From Aurantiacibacter xanthus (GTDB lineage Bacteria > Pseudomonadota > Alphaproteobacteria > Sphingomonadales > Sphingomonadaceae): a stretch of 64,000 nucleotides of DNA. The stretch lies in assembly GCF_003584015.1 (NCBI RefSeq), contig NZ_QXFM01000119.1, forward strand, positions 1 through 64,000. Direction: 5' to 3'. A model generated the notes under the pieces. That model worked only from the letters and a program-made list of their open reading frames with translations, was not told the origin of the DNA and did not search any database. Position numbers and translations under genes: made by a program. Each line of letters starts with the position of its first letter. Position 1 is the first letter of the stretch. Of this stretch, positions 8,616-17,761 are shown piece by piece.

Positions 8616-9545
8616 TCAATACCGGCAGGTCGGTTGCCTAGCGCCGCCAGGCTCGCATTGCCAGACCCGGACCCAGTCGATTGCGAATTGCTTGGGGAAG
8701 CCTTCTTCGGCAACTCCGCCCAGCGCGCGCTCTTCTGGCAGGCCGCCGCCGATGGCGAGGTTAAGCAGGAGGTGGAATGGCTGGTCGAACGGCGCATCGG
8801 GCGCCTTCGAGCCCGAACTCCACCAGTCGCTGTTCACCTTGTCGGCATAGACCTCGCCGTCGAGTGTCCAGCGGATACGGCCCGGCTCCCAGATCACGCC
8901 ATAGGTGTGAAAGCCGTCGAGCACCTGCGGCGCGGACACTTCGGTGCTGTCATAGGCGTTGTCGGGCCATTGCCCGCCGAAGTGCAGGGTGCCAAGAATG
9001 GTGTTCTCGCCGCCGGGCTCGCAGCCATCGTCGCATTCGACCCCGAGGTTCACGGCCTCAAGGATGTCGATCTCGCCCGAGGCGGCCCAGCGGCCATAGG
9101 TGTTGGCCTCCGGCAGCATCCAGATCGCCGGCCACACGCCCTGACCTTGCGGCAGCTTCGCGCGCACCTCGATCCGGCCATAGGCCCAGGCGGCCTTGCC
9201 CTTGGTGCTGAGGCGTGCGGAGGTGAAGCGCCTTGTGGCCGTTGCCTGCGGGTCGGATTCTGCCGCGAGGTAGGGCGGCAGCGCAGGGCCGGTGTGGTCC
9301 TCGCGCCTTGCCGTGATCGTCAGCAGGCCGTTCGCCACCGAGGCATTGCGCGGACTGTCGGTGTAGCACTGGCGCTCGTTGTTACCGCCGCCCCAGCAGT
9401 CGATTTCGAACGACCAGTTGGCGGGGTCGAGCGCATCGCCGTCGAATTCGTCAGACCAGACCATCTGCCATTGCGGCTCGGGCCGGGGCGTGACCGTGGC
9501 GCAGGATGCGAGCCCCAGCGCGGCGAGTGATACTGCTCTTTTCAT
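8616..9545 (-). CDS. GH16 endo-beta-glucanase (laminarinase type), lipoprotein
   Basis: This is a 309-residue glycoside hydrolase family 16 enzyme. MKRAVSLAALGLASC is a lipoprotein signal. The mature part opens WQMVWSDEFDGDALDPANW, as usual for laminarinases, and the catalytic ExDxxE signature is present as EIDILE (Glu158, Asp160, Glu163). With GH3 it would cut beta-1,3 or mixed-linkage glucan at the cell surface and pass oligomers on. The start at 9545 is chosen because GGGAG lies six bases upstream; the in-frame ATG at 9551 touches that site. The gene follows the TonB receptor across a strong intercistronic hairpin and precedes the LacI gene by 14 bp. Confidence 0.93.
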   Translation of the reverse strand: MKRAVSLAALGLASCATVTPRPEPQWQMVWSDEFDGDALDPANWSFEIDCWGGGNNERQCYTDSPRNASVANGLLTITARREDHTGPALPPYLAAESDPQATATRRFTSARLSTKGKAAWAYGRIEVRAKLPQGQGVWPAIWMLPEANTYGRWAASGEIDILEAVNLGVECDDGCEPGGENTILGTLHFGGQWPDNAYDSTEVSAPQVLDGFHTYGVIWEPGRIRWTLDGEVYADKVNSDWWSSGSKAPDAPFDQPFHLLLNLAIGGGLPEERALGGVAEEGFPKQFAIDWVRVWQCEPGGARQPTCRY

Positions 9546-9561
9546 AGCCATCTCCCATGGA

Positions 9562-9597
9562 GAAAGGGTCGCCATGGAGGAGCATGGCAACCCTTTC
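9562..9597 (-). promoter_or_regulatory. intercistronic stem-loop between TonB receptor and GH16
   Basis: GAAAGGGT (9562-9569) pairs with ACCCTTTC (9590-9597), and inside it GCCATG (9571-9576) pairs with CATGGC (9583-9588). One mismatch separates the stems and the loop is six bases. It lies 16 bp upstream of the GH16 start and 29 bp after the receptor stop, with no T tract. It may protect the receptor message or lower GH16 translation rather than terminate. Confidence 0.6.
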
Positions 9598-9626
9598 CCA
9601 TTGCGCCCCTTGGGGCAACCTGCGCG

Positions 9627-12600
9627 TCAGAAGTTGAAACGCGCCAGGAAGGTGAAGCGGCGGTCGTTGCGGAACGCCGAGCGGGCGACCCGCGTGCCGG
9701 CGAAGTCGAACACCTGGCTAGTGCGGGTGACTTCGTCGAGCAGGTTAACGCCCTGGACACCGATCTTGATGGTCGGCGTGACGTCGTAGAAAATCGAGGC
9801 GTCGAGCTGCCCGGTGGCCTCGCCGTAAATGGGCGAGAACGGGAAGATCACGTCGCGCGGCGTTTGCAGGAACTCCGAGCGCCAGTTGTAGGCGGCGCGC
9901 GCCGAGAAGCGATTCTTCTCGTAGAACAGCACCGCGTTGACCGTGTGCTTCGAAATCCCGGCCAGCGGCAGGCCTGCCGCAAACGGGCTCTGCTCGGCTC
10001 CGACCGTCGAGTTGGTGAATGCACCGCCATCGACGTAGGTATAGGTGAGCTGCGTTCCGAGCCCCGACAAGACACCGGGCAGAAAGTCGTAGGTCTGCTG
10101 ATAGGCGAGTTCTGCCCCTTTCAGCGTGCCCTCGTCGACGTTGACCGGGCCGTTGATCAGCACTTCGATGGTATTGTCCTGTGAACTGGTGAGGTTCTGG
10201 ACGGTAGCACCCGGATTCTCCAGCTTGCTGACCTTCTTCATGAACAGGGCAGCCGTCAGCGAACCGACGCGGCTGAAATACCATTCCGCCGAGAGATCGA
10301 AGTTCCAGCTCTCGGTCGGGCGCAGCTGCCGGTTGCCCGTGTCGAGGCGGAACAGCGGGCCGGTATCCTGCGTACCCGCATCGACCAGATTCTGCGTGTT
10401 GTCGAAGACAAGACCGCCAGTGCGGAACTGGTCGAGGTCAGGCCGGAAGATGCCCTTGGACACAGCCGCACGGAAGACATAGCCGTTCCCGGTGTCGAAC
10501 CTGACGTTGAAGCTTGGAAGCCAGTGCTCGTATTTCTCCTTGGCGAAATCGTTGAAGATGTCGCCGGTCATGCCGTCGACGAACTCCTGCTGGCGCTCCG
10601 GGGAAAGCGAGCAGAAGCCGGGCGCAGTAGGGCCGGTAACATTGGCGCAGCGGTTCTGAAGGTCTGCCACTTCGGCCACGCCATTTCCGTTGCCGCCGAA
10701 GTTTGGCGAGTTCGGATCCCCTTCGACCGAATTGACCGGCGCATCGAGATAGTCGGGTCGCATGAAGCCAACCACGCCGCGCGAACTGACGTCGGTACGG
10801 ACGTAGCGCAGGCCGATATTGCCTGAGAGGCTGGCGCCGCTATCGAAATCATGACCGAAATCGACGCGGACATAGGCGGCCGTGGTGATCTCCTTGATCG
10901 GAATGATCTCGGGCGGGCAGAACGGATCGCAGGCAGTGGCCTGACCTGTGACCGGGTCGGTATAGGTTCGCCCGTCGATCAGCGGACGGCCTTCGGGCGT
11001 CAGCGTGAAGTCGCGGATCGCCTGCAGCTGTTCGCCCAGTTCGCCGGAGAGGTACTTTGCCACAAGGTCGTCGCCGCCGAAGAATATCGCTTCGCCGTTT
11101 TCGGTCGGCGCGGGGGCATTGCCGCGCTGGAAGTTGTTGCCGAAGGGCGAGTAGACACCAGCGAGCTGAGGGAAGTCAGAGGCATAGGCCCCGCCGCAGC
11201 CATAGGCCTGTGCATCGGCACAATCCCAGTTGCCGCCGCGACCGGTCCAGGGCGCGCCGAGGTTCGACCAGTTTGAGAAGTTCGCGTTGCGGGTCGTTCG
11301 CTTGCGTTCTCCCCAGCGCGCACCGAAGCGCGCTTTGCGGAAGAAGCCGGTGTCGCTGAAATCGTATTCGAAGTCGCCCCGCAGCGTGTACAGCTTGCCT
11401 TCGTTCTTGATCTGGTTGTCGAGGTTGAACCAGAAATAGGATTGCGTCGGATCGGTGAAATAGCCCCCGCCGGACGAGGTGGTGCCGGGCTTGTAGAACT
11501 GGATCGAAGGCGTCTTGCCGCTGTTGTCGATAGCGATATCGGCATAGGTCTGCATCGCGGCGATAAAGCCGGCCTGATTGCGATCCGAATTGACATACTG
11601 GAATTCGAAGTTGCTGCGGAAGCGGTCAGTCAGCTCGAATTCGATGTCGAGCGACAGGTCTTCCGTCATTGCATCTTCTTCCTGCTCGAAGCGCAGGTTT
11701 TCGGTCGAGATACCGGGGATGCCGCCGTCCGAAATCTGGGTCAGGATACCCTTCTGGAAGAGGTTGCCGTTATATTCGAACTGGGTGCCGGGCACGGGTT
11801 CGGGGAAGAAGGCATCGTTGTTCACCAGCGCCAACTGCGAAAACTCGCTGAGCGAACCCTGCGTTGCGGCACGCATGTATTCCGCGGTAACCCGCAGGCG
11901 GCCGTCGTTGCTCTCGAACTGGCCTACGGCAGAATAGGCCTGCCTGTCACGGGTCAGGTGGGTGGTGCGCACACCCGCGCCCTTGGGCACGATGACCGAA
12001 TTGGGCGGCGGGAAATTGGTGGCGTCGAAGTCCGTATCGCCCGAAAATCCGCCCGAGCCGACCGGCCGCACGCGGATACAGCCGGAATCCAGCGTCTCGG
12101 CACGATAGCACGGATCGGTGATTTGCGAGGCGTCGGTGCGCGTCACCAGGCGCTGCTGCGCATAGCCCAGTTGGAGGCCGAAAGTGCCGAGGCGGGTGTC
12201 GAAGGTGTTGGAGGCGAGGGCGGAAAAGCCGGGCGACCATTCGTTGGCGAGATCGCCCACGTTGGCCTCGACTGTGCCAGCGATATGAAACCCGCGCTTG
12301 TCGAGCGGCTTGCGGGTGACGAGATTGACCGTTCCGGCGATGCCGCCGTCGATCATGTCGGCGGTGGTGTTCTTGAACACTTCGACCCGGCCGAGCAACT
12401 CGGGAGAGACGTCGTTGAAGCCGAGGGTGCGGCCGCCGTTGGCGGAAAAGATATCGCGCCCGTTAAGTTCCGAGCGCACGAACGGCAGGCCGCGGATGAT
12501 GACGCCCGAGCCTTCGACGGAGAACCGATCGGGATCGTCGCGGCCGACAAAACGGCTGATATTGACGCCGGGGACACGTTGCAGCGATTCAGCCACCGAG

Positions 12601-12869
12601 CGGTCGGGCAGGGCGCCGATGTCCTCGGCGGTGATAACATCAACCACCGTGTCGGCATCGCGCTTCACGTTCTGCGCGGATTCGAGGCTGGCGCGGAAGC
12701 CGGTGACGACGATCTGGTCAGACGGCTGCGCATCGCCGGTTGCCGGCTCTTCGGCATCCTGCGCCATTGCTACGCCTGGCATGACAAGGCCCAGCGCAAT
12801 GATGGATGCAGTGGTCAGCGCCAAGGTGCGGCGCGAATCTGTTATAGCTTTATTGATCGTGCGAGACAC
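9627..12869 (-). CDS. TonB-dependent receptor, carbohydrate (Caulobacter) type
   Basis: This is a 1080-residue outer-membrane receptor that should import beta-glucan oligomers using TonB energy. It has an N-terminal signal (LALTTASIIALGLVMPGVAMAQ), a TonB-box-like DQIVVTGFRASLESA, and the plug domain with EDIGALPDRSVAESLQRVPGV and IRGLPFVRSELNGR. A long beta barrel ends in the aromatic RFTFLARFNF. The GTG at 12869 is preferred because GGGGAGGA lies eight bases upstream; a TTG at 12887 would include that site. It is the first gene of the minus-strand locus and shares its promoter region, with two palindromic operators, with the divergent halogenase gene. Confidence 0.92.
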   Translation of the reverse strand: MSRTINKAITDSRRTLALTTASIIALGLVMPGVAMAQDAEEPATGDAQPSDQIVVTGFRASLESAQNVKRDADTVVDVITAEDIGALPDRSVAESLQRVPGVNISRFVGRDDPDRFSVEGSGVIIRGLPFVRSELNGRDIFSANGGRTLGFNDVSPELLGRVEVFKNTTADMIDGGIAGTVNLVTRKPLDKRGFHIAGTVEANVGDLANEWSPGFSALASNTFDTRLGTFGLQLGYAQQRLVTRTDASQITDPCYRAETLDSGCIRVRPVGSGGFSGDTDFDATNFPPPNSVIVPKGAGVRTTHLTRDRQAYSAVGQFESNDGRLRVTAEYMRAATQGSLSEFSQLALVNNDAFFPEPVPGTQFEYNGNLFQKGILTQISDGGIPGISTENLRFEQEEDAMTEDLSLDIEFELTDRFRSNFEFQYVNSDRNQAGFIAAMQTYADIAIDNSGKTPSIQFYKPGTTSSGGGYFTDPTQSYFWFNLDNQIKNEGKLYTLRGDFEYDFSDTGFFRKARFGARWGERKRTTRNANFSNWSNLGAPWTGRGGNWDCADAQAYGCGGAYASDFPQLAGVYSPFGNNFQRGNAPAPTENGEAIFFGGDDLVAKYLSGELGEQLQAIRDFTLTPEGRPLIDGRTYTDPVTGQATACDPFCPPEIIPIKEITTAAYVRVDFGHDFDSGASLSGNIGLRYVRTDVSSRGVVGFMRPDYLDAPVNSVEGDPNSPNFGGNGNGVAEVADLQNRCANVTGPTAPGFCSLSPERQQEFVDGMTGDIFNDFAKEKYEHWLPSFNVRFDTGNGYVFRAAVSKGIFRPDLDQFRTGGLVFDNTQNLVDAGTQDTGPLFRLDTGNRQLRPTESWNFDLSAEWYFSRVGSLTAALFMKKVSKLENPGATVQNLTSSQDNTIEVLINGPVNVDEGTLKGAELAYQQTYDFLPGVLSGLGTQLTYTYVDGGAFTNSTVGAEQSPFAAGLPLAGISKHTVNAVLFYEKNRFSARAAYNWRSEFLQTPRDVIFPFSPIYGEATGQLDASIFYDVTPTIKIGVQGVNLLDEVTRTSQVFDFAGTRVARSAFRNDRRFTFLARFNF

Positions 12870-12939
12870 GGCAAGAATCCTCCCCAAACCACGGTTTAGG
12901 CACAGAAGTACCTACCGTTCGATCAGTCGTTAGATAAAA

Positions 12940-12955
12940 TTGTGATCGTTCTCAA
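12940..12955. promoter_or_regulatory. putative LacI operator 1, receptor/halogenase promoter
   Basis: TTGTGATCGTTCTCAA matches the palindrome TTGTGAACGTTCACAA at 14 of 16 positions. It lies 71 bp upstream of the receptor start and 95 bp upstream of the halogenase start. Its centre is 21 bp, two helical turns, from the centre of the next site. Confidence 0.68.
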
Positions 12956-12960
12956 GATAA

Positions 12961-12976
12961 AAATGAACGTTCACAA
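12961..12976. promoter_or_regulatory. putative LacI operator 2, receptor/halogenase promoter
   Basis: AAATGAACGTTCACAA matches the same palindrome at 13 of 16 positions, with a perfect right half-site. Placed two helical turns from operator 1, it could let two LacI dimers or one tetramer bind the same face of the DNA and control both divergent genes. Confidence 0.65.
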
Positions 12977-13049
12977 TTCTGTCGGCTAGTCATATAGGCT
13001 AGGTGCTGCGTAGCCGGGATAAGGCGCGCTCAATGGAGAGGAGAGAGAA

Positions 13050-14561
13050 GTGGCGATCGAACGGATCGTAATCGTCGGCGGGGGTACGGCTGGCTGGATG
13101 ACCGCCGCCGCGCTGTCGCGGATGAAGGCCGGGCACCGCAAGCTCGAGATCGTACTGGTCGAATCGGAGCAGATCGGCACGGTCGGCGTGGGCGAGGCGA
13201 CGATCCCGCCTTTCGTGGACTTCAACCGCCTGCTCGAAATCGACGAGGCGGAGATGCTGGCAGCGGTGCAGGGCACGTTCAAGGTCGGCATCCAGTTCGA
13301 GAACTGGGGCCGGATCGGCCAGAGCTATCTCCACCCCTTCGGCACCTATGGCTATGAGATCGACGGGGTCTCGTTTCATCATGTGTGGCACCGGCTGAAG
13401 CAGGCTGGCGACCCGCGGCCGATCCAGGCGTTCAACCTGGAAACGATGGCCGCCCATTTCGGCAAGTTCCTGCGCACTCCCGACTACGAGAGCGATCACC
13501 TGCCGCCGATGAACTATGCCTACCACATCGACGCCACCCGGTACGCGCGCTTCCTGCGCAGCTATGCCGAAGCGCGCGGCGTGGTCCGGCGCGAGGGCAG
13601 GGTGGCGGACGTTGCGCTCGATGGTGAGAGCGGCCATGTCGCCTCGATCACGATGGACGACGGCGAGGTGATGCCGGGCGATTTCTTCGTCGATTGCTCG
13701 GGCTTTCGCGGCCTGCTGATCGAACAGGCGCTGAAGACCGGTTACGAGGACTGGAGCCACTACCTGCCCTGCAATCGCGCCGTGGCGCTGCCGTGCGAGC
13801 GTGAGGATGGCAGTCCGCCGGCGCTCTTCACCCGTGCCACGGCCCATTCGGCGGGCTGGCAATGGCGGGTGCCGCTACAGCACCGCAACGGCAACGGCCA
13901 TGTCTATTGCAGCGAGTTCATGGGCGATGACGAGGCCCACGCGATCCTCGTCGCCAATCTGGCCGGAAAGCCCGGCGCCGACCCCAACTTCCTGCGTTTC
14001 GTCACCGGGCGGAGAAAGAAGTTCTGGAACCGCAACGTGGTCGCGCTGGGGCTGGCCGCAGGCTTTATGGAGCCGCTCGAATCCACCTCGATCCATCTCG
14101 TGAACACCGGGATCAACAAGCTTGTTTCGATCCTGTCGCTCGATGGGGTGACGCAGGAGCAGGAGGACGCCTTCAACCGTTTGACGGCCAAGGAATACCT
14201 CCGCATCCGCGACTTCCTGGTGCTGCACTACAGCGCCACGGCGCGCGACGATTCTCCGTTCTGGAACCACGTGCGCACGATGGACGTGCCCGATACCCTC
14301 AAGGAGAAGATCGCGCTGTTCCGCAGCAATGGCCAGATCTTCCGCGAGGATGACGAACTGTTCATCGAAACCAGTTGGGCATCGGTCATGATGGGGCAGG
14401 GCATCCAGCCGAACGGGCACAATGTGATGGCCGATGCGCTGCCGCTGGACCAGTTGCGCGGCGAGATCGACGGGATCGAGCGCTCCATCCGCTATCTCGT
14501 CGAGCACATGCCGAGCCACGCGGACTATCTGAGCAAGTATTGCAAGGCCGAAGCCGGGTAG
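13050..14561 (+). CDS. flavin-dependent tryptophan halogenase family protein
   Basis: This 503-residue protein belongs to the PrnA-like FAD halogenases. The FAD motif GGGTAG is at residues 10-15 and EATIPP follows. Lys78 in GTFKVGIQF is in the place of the catalytic lysine, the halogenase-specific WxWxIP motif appears as W270-Q-W-R-V-P, and EPLESTSIHLV carries the usual acidic residue. It starts at a GTG with AGGAG upstream, divergent from the TonB receptor. Family members beside TonB receptors are common in Caulobacterales and Sphingomonadales, and the few studied act as brominases on indoles, but their role in glycan loci is unknown. No separate flavin reductase is nearby. Confidence 0.88.
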   Translation: MAIERIVIVGGGTAGWMTAAALSRMKAGHRKLEIVLVESEQIGTVGVGEATIPPFVDFNRLLEIDEAEMLAAVQGTFKVGIQFENWGRIGQSYLHPFGTYGYEIDGVSFHHVWHRLKQAGDPRPIQAFNLETMAAHFGKFLRTPDYESDHLPPMNYAYHIDATRYARFLRSYAEARGVVRREGRVADVALDGESGHVASITMDDGEVMPGDFFVDCSGFRGLLIEQALKTGYEDWSHYLPCNRAVALPCEREDGSPPALFTRATAHSAGWQWRVPLQHRNGNGHVYCSEFMGDDEAHAILVANLAGKPGADPNFLRFVTGRRKKFWNRNVVALGLAAGFMEPLESTSIHLVNTGINKLVSILSLDGVTQEQEDAFNRLTAKEYLRIRDFLVLHYSATARDDSPFWNHVRTMDVPDTLKEKIALFRSNGQIFREDDELFIETSWASVMMGQGIQPNGHNVMADALPLDQLRGEIDGIERSIRYLVEHMPSHADYLSKYCKAEAG

Positions 14562-14568
14562 GCTCGCG

Positions 14569-15039
14569 TCAGAGCGGCACCGCCGTCGTGTATTTTACCT
14601 GGGCCAGCGTGAAGTGCGAGGAGCCGGTGGCGACTGACGGATGCCGCAGCACGGTGCGCATCAGGAAGCGGTTGTAGTCCTCCACGTCGGATACCAGTAC
14701 CCGCAGCAGATAGTCCCAGTCGCCGGACATCGAGTAGCACTCGATGATCTCGTCACGCGAGGCGATGAAGTTCTCGAATGCCTCGGTGGTTTCGATCAGG
14801 TGGTTCTTGATCTTGATGTGGCAGATAACGTTGACGCTGCGGCCGAGGCGCGCGGCGTTCACCAGCCGGATCTGATGGCCAAGAACCCCATCGGCTTCGA
14901 GCGCGCGAATGCGCCGCCAGCACGAGGCCGTCGATGCGCCGACGCGCTCCGCCAGTTTCGCGTGGCTGATCGAAGCATCGCGCTGCAATTCGTGCAGGAT
15001 CTTGCGGTCGATCGCGTCAATCGGACGTGTGGAACTCAT
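14569..15039 (-). CDS. Lrp/AsnC-family transcriptional regulator
   Basis: This is a 156-residue regulator with an N-terminal winged helix (IDAIDRKILHELQRDASISHAKLAERVGASTASCWRRI) and a C-terminal RAM/AsnC ligand domain ending in SSHFTLAQVKYTTAVPL. It is divergent from the phenylalanine hydroxylase gene, so it most likely senses an aromatic amino acid and controls the phhA-hpd-VOC-fahA operon. The start at 15039 has TGGAG eight bases upstream; the frame stays open further but would run into the divergent gene. It converges closely with the halogenase gene (7 bp apart), with no visible terminator between. Confidence 0.88.
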   Translation of the reverse strand: MSSTRPIDAIDRKILHELQRDASISHAKLAERVGASTASCWRRIRALEADGVLGHQIRLVNAARLGRSVNVICHIKIKNHLIETTEAFENFIASRDEIIECYSMSGDWDYLLRVLVSDVEDYNRFLMRTVLRHPSVATGSSHFTLAQVKYTTAVPL

Positions 15040-15134
15040 GCGGTTGCTCCATCGGCATCGGGATGGCGTTTTGGCGCCGCTGGGACCAGGCCAGCGAGCT
15101 CCACCCAGCAAGCCTTGTATATGGCCTTGATAGA

Positions 15135-15205
15135 GTTTCATCAAATAATCTGAATTTTTGATCGATATATTGCAAGATGGCCGCGCAATGGCCGTTTGAT
15201 GAAAC
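15135..15205. promoter_or_regulatory. inverted repeat in the AsnC/phhA intergenic region
   Basis: GTTTCATCAAA at 15135-15145 is repeated as its exact complement TTTGATGAAAC at 15195-15205, with centres 60 bp apart. AT-rich DNA lies between, including GATATATT near 15164 as a possible -10 region. The right arm overlaps the first ATG of phhA (15199). Likely sites for the adjacent AsnC-type regulator. Confidence 0.5.
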
Positions 15206-16110
15206 CTGATTTCGTGCACGTGCGATATGATGGTGCCATGGCAAACCTCGCCTCTCCTCCGCCGGGAGCAGCGCCCGACTGGACCATTCCTCAGCACTGG
15301 AATGCCTACACTGCTGCCGAACACGCGATGTGGGACCGGCTGTTTGCGCGTCAGGCGGCGATGTTGCCCAGGCGCGTGGTTCCAGCCTTCATGGACGGCC
15401 TCGACATGCTGCGTCTGTCGAAGCCGGGCATCCCCGATTTTGACGAGCTGAACGACCGCCTTGGACGCAAGACGGGCTGGCAGGTCGTTGCGGTGCCGGG
15501 GCTGGTGCCCGATGAGGTGTTCTTCGAGCACCTCGCCAACCGACGCTTCGTCGCCGGGCGTTTTATCCGCACGCCCGCGCAGCTCGACTATATCCAGGAG
15601 CCGGACATCTTCCACGATGTGTTCGGCCACGTTCCGCTACTCGCTCATCCGGTCTTCGCCGACTACATGCAGGCCTATGGCGAGGGCGGCCTGCGCGCGG
15701 CCCGGCTCGGGATGATCGAGGCACTGGCGCGGCTTTACTGGTATACGGTGGAGTTCGGGCTGATCCGCGATAGCGGCGCGCTGAAGCTCTACGGCGCGGG
15801 CATTGTTTCGTCCTACGGCGAGAGTGTGTTCGCGCTCGATGATCCGTCGCCGAACCGCATCGGGTTCGACCTCGAACGGGTGATGCGCTCGCACTACCGG
15901 ATCGATGACTATCAGCAGAGCTACTTCGTGATCGAGAGCTTCGAAGACCTGCTCCAGCAGACGCGCGATGCCGACCTCGGCCCGATCTACGAGCGCCTGC
16001 GTGGCAGCTCCCCCATTGAAGTCGGCGCTCTGACACCGACCGACACCGTCATTCATCGCGGTACGCAGGCCTATGCGCTGGCCAAGGCTGCGCGCCGCCA
16101 GACCAATTGA
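15199..16110 (+). CDS. phhA: phenylalanine 4-hydroxylase
   Basis: This 303-residue non-haem iron, pterin-dependent enzyme converts phenylalanine to tyrosine. The iron ligands are clear: His139 and His144 in [13 protein letters not shown] and Glu185 in [15 protein letters not shown]-type and [10 protein letters not shown] segments match bacterial phenylalanine hydroxylases. It is the first gene of a tyrosine-degradation operon and is divergent from an AsnC/Lrp regulator. The start is uncertain. ATG 15199 lies inside one arm of an inverted repeat and lacks a ribosome site; ATG 15238 (MANLASPP) gives a start closer to the conserved DWTIPQHW segment but also lacks one. Confidence 0.94.
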   Translation: MKPDFVHVRYDGAMANLASPPPGAAPDWTIPQHWNAYTAAEHAMWDRLFARQAAMLPRRVVPAFMDGLDMLRLSKPGIPDFDELNDRLGRKTGWQVVAVPGLVPDEVFFEHLANRRFVAGRFIRTPAQLDYIQEPDIFHDVFGHVPLLAHPVFADYMQAYGEGGLRAARLGMIEALARLYWYTVEFGLIRDSGALKLYGAGIVSSYGESVFALDDPSPNRIGFDLERVMRSHYRIDDYQQSYFVIESFEDLLQQTRDADLGPIYERLRGSSPIEVGALTPTDTVIHRGTQAYALAKAARRQTN

Positions 16111-16124
16111 GAGAGGACCAAGAC

Positions 16125-17216
16125 ATGAGCCTGTTCGAAAATCCCATCGGCCTTGACGGCTTCGAGTTCGTCGAATTCAGCGCCCCCGAAAAGGGCCTGC
16201 TGGAGCCTGTGTTCACCGCCATGGGCTTCACCCTCATCGCCCGCCACCGTTCGAAAGACGTGCAGCTGTGGCGGCAGGGCAGCATCAACCTCATCACCAA
16301 CTACGAGCCGCGCAGCCCCGCCGCCTATTTCGCCGCCGAGCACGGCGCATCGGCCTGCGGCATGGGCTGGCGCGTGAAGGACGCGGCCAAGGCCTATGCG
16401 ATGGCGGTCGAACGCGGGGCCGAGCCGGTCGAGGTCCACACCGGGCCGATGGAGCTGCGCCTGCCCGCCATCCGCGGGATCGGCGGCTCGATCATATACC
16501 TGATCGACCGCTACGAAGACGACAACGGCGGTCTGTCTATCTACGACATCGACTTCGTTTACGAGCCGGGCGTCGACCGCCACCCCAAAGGCGCGGGCTT
16601 CCAGATCATCGATCACCTGACGCACAACGTCTATGGCGGGCGCATGGCGCACTGGGCCAGCTTCTACGAGCGCATCTTCAACTTCCGCGAAATCCGCTAT
16701 TTCGACATCAAGGGCGAATATACCGGCCTCACCAGCAAGGCGATGACCGCGCCCGACGGCAAGATCCGCATTCCGCTCAATGAAGAGGGCAAGGCCGGTG
16801 GCGGCCAGATCGAGGAGTTCCTGCGCGCCTACAACGGCGAGGGCATCCAGCATATCGCGCTGCTGTGCGACGACCTTATCGCCGCGTGGGACAAGCTGCA
16901 CGCGCTCGGCGTGCCGATGATGACCGCGCCGCCCGCAACCTACTACGAGATGCTCGACGAGCGCCTGCCCGGCCACGGCGAGCCGGTCGCAGAACTGCAG
17001 GCGCGCGGCATCCTGCTGGATGGTTCGACCGAGGACGGCGACCCGCGCCTGCTGCTGCAGATCTTCGCCCAGCCGCAGATCGGCCCGGTGTTCTTCGAGT
17101 TCATCCAGCGCAAGAAGGACGAGGGCTTTGGCGAGGGCAACTTCACCGCGCTGTTCGAAAGCATCGAGCGCGATCAGGTGCAGCGCGGCCTGCTGACAAA
17201 GGAGGAGCCCGCATGA
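16125..17216 (+). CDS. hpd: 4-hydroxyphenylpyruvate dioxygenase
   Basis: This 363-residue Fe(II) enzyme turns 4-hydroxyphenylpyruvate into homogentisate. It has two VOC-type halves, and the three iron ligands lie in the second half: His164 (IIDHLTHNV), His243 (GIQHIAL) and Glu325 (FFEFIQRK), with the spacing of known bacterial enzymes. The start at 16125 has GAGAGGAC upstream; a TTG at 16107 overlaps phhA. It follows phhA by 14 bp and overlaps the next gene by ATGA, so the four genes form one operon. Confidence 0.96.
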   Translation: MSLFENPIGLDGFEFVEFSAPEKGLLEPVFTAMGFTLIARHRSKDVQLWRQGSINLITNYEPRSPAAYFAAEHGASACGMGWRVKDAAKAYAMAVERGAEPVEVHTGPMELRLPAIRGIGGSIIYLIDRYEDDNGGLSIYDIDFVYEPGVDRHPKGAGFQIIDHLTHNVYGGRMAHWASFYERIFNFREIRYFDIKGEYTGLTSKAMTAPDGKIRIPLNEEGKAGGGQIEEFLRAYNGEGIQHIALLCDDLIAAWDKLHALGVPMMTAPPATYYEMLDERLPGHGEPVAELQARGILLDGSTEDGDPRLLLQIFAQPQIGPVFFEFIQRKKDEGFGEGNFTALFESIERDQVQRGLLTKEEPA

Positions 17217-17761
17217 GCACGACAGCCCCCGAACTCAAGCGCATCCACCACGTTGCCTATCGCTGCAACGACGCGAAAGAGACCGTCGAATGGTACGAGC
17301 GGGTGCTGGGCATGACCTACACCACCGCCTTTGCCGAGGACAAGGTGCCCTCCACCGGTGAGGACGATCCGTACATGCACGTCTTCCTCGATTGCGGCGG
17401 CGGCAATGTGCTCGCTTTCTTCGAGCTGCCGGGACAGCCCGCGATGGGGCGCGATCCGAATACGCCGGTCTGGGTCCAGCACCTCGCCTTCGAGGTCGCG
17501 GACGAGGCGGCGCTGCTGGCGGCCAAGGCCCATATCGAGGCGCAGGGCATCGCGGTGCTCGGCCCGACCTTCCACGGCGTGTTCCGCTCGATCTATTTCT
17601 TCGATCCCAACGGCCACCGGGTCGAGCTGGCCTGCAATATCGGCACACCCGAGCAATATGCCGAACTCAAGCGCGTGGCCCCGCTGATGCTCGACGAATG
17701 GAGCCAGACCAAGCGTGCGCCTCGCCATGCAGAATGGCTGCACAAGGACCCGAACGCGTGA
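17213..17761 (+). CDS. VOC (glyoxalase/extradiol dioxygenase) superfamily protein
   Basis: This is a 182-residue vicinal-oxygen-chelate protein. It has two beta-alpha-beta-beta-beta modules: [25 protein letters not shown] with a first His, and [10 protein letters not shown] with a second. The terminal [14 protein letters not shown] supplies the usual Glu, so a complete metal site is likely. It overlaps hpd by ATGA and fahA by GTGA and has a strong AAAGGAGG site. Its place between hpd and fumarylacetoacetase suggests a step in homogentisate breakdown or protection from its products, but the reaction is not known. It is far shorter than and unlike homogentisate 1,2-dioxygenase. Confidence 0.85.
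   Translation: MSTTAPELKRIHHVAYRCNDAKETVEWYERVLGMTYTTAFAEDKVPSTGEDDPYMHVFLDCGGGNVLAFFELPGQPAMGRDPNTPVWVQHLAFEVADEAALLAAKAHIEAQGIAVLGPTFHGVFRSIYFFDPNGHRVELACNIGTPEQYAELKRVAPLMLDEWSQTKRAPRHAEWLHKDPNA

Noticed and set aside
9601-9618. GCCCC/GGGGC short palindrome after the receptor gene as a terminator
   Set aside because: The loop is only two bases and no T tract follows. The larger hairpin at 9562-9597 is the more credible structure.
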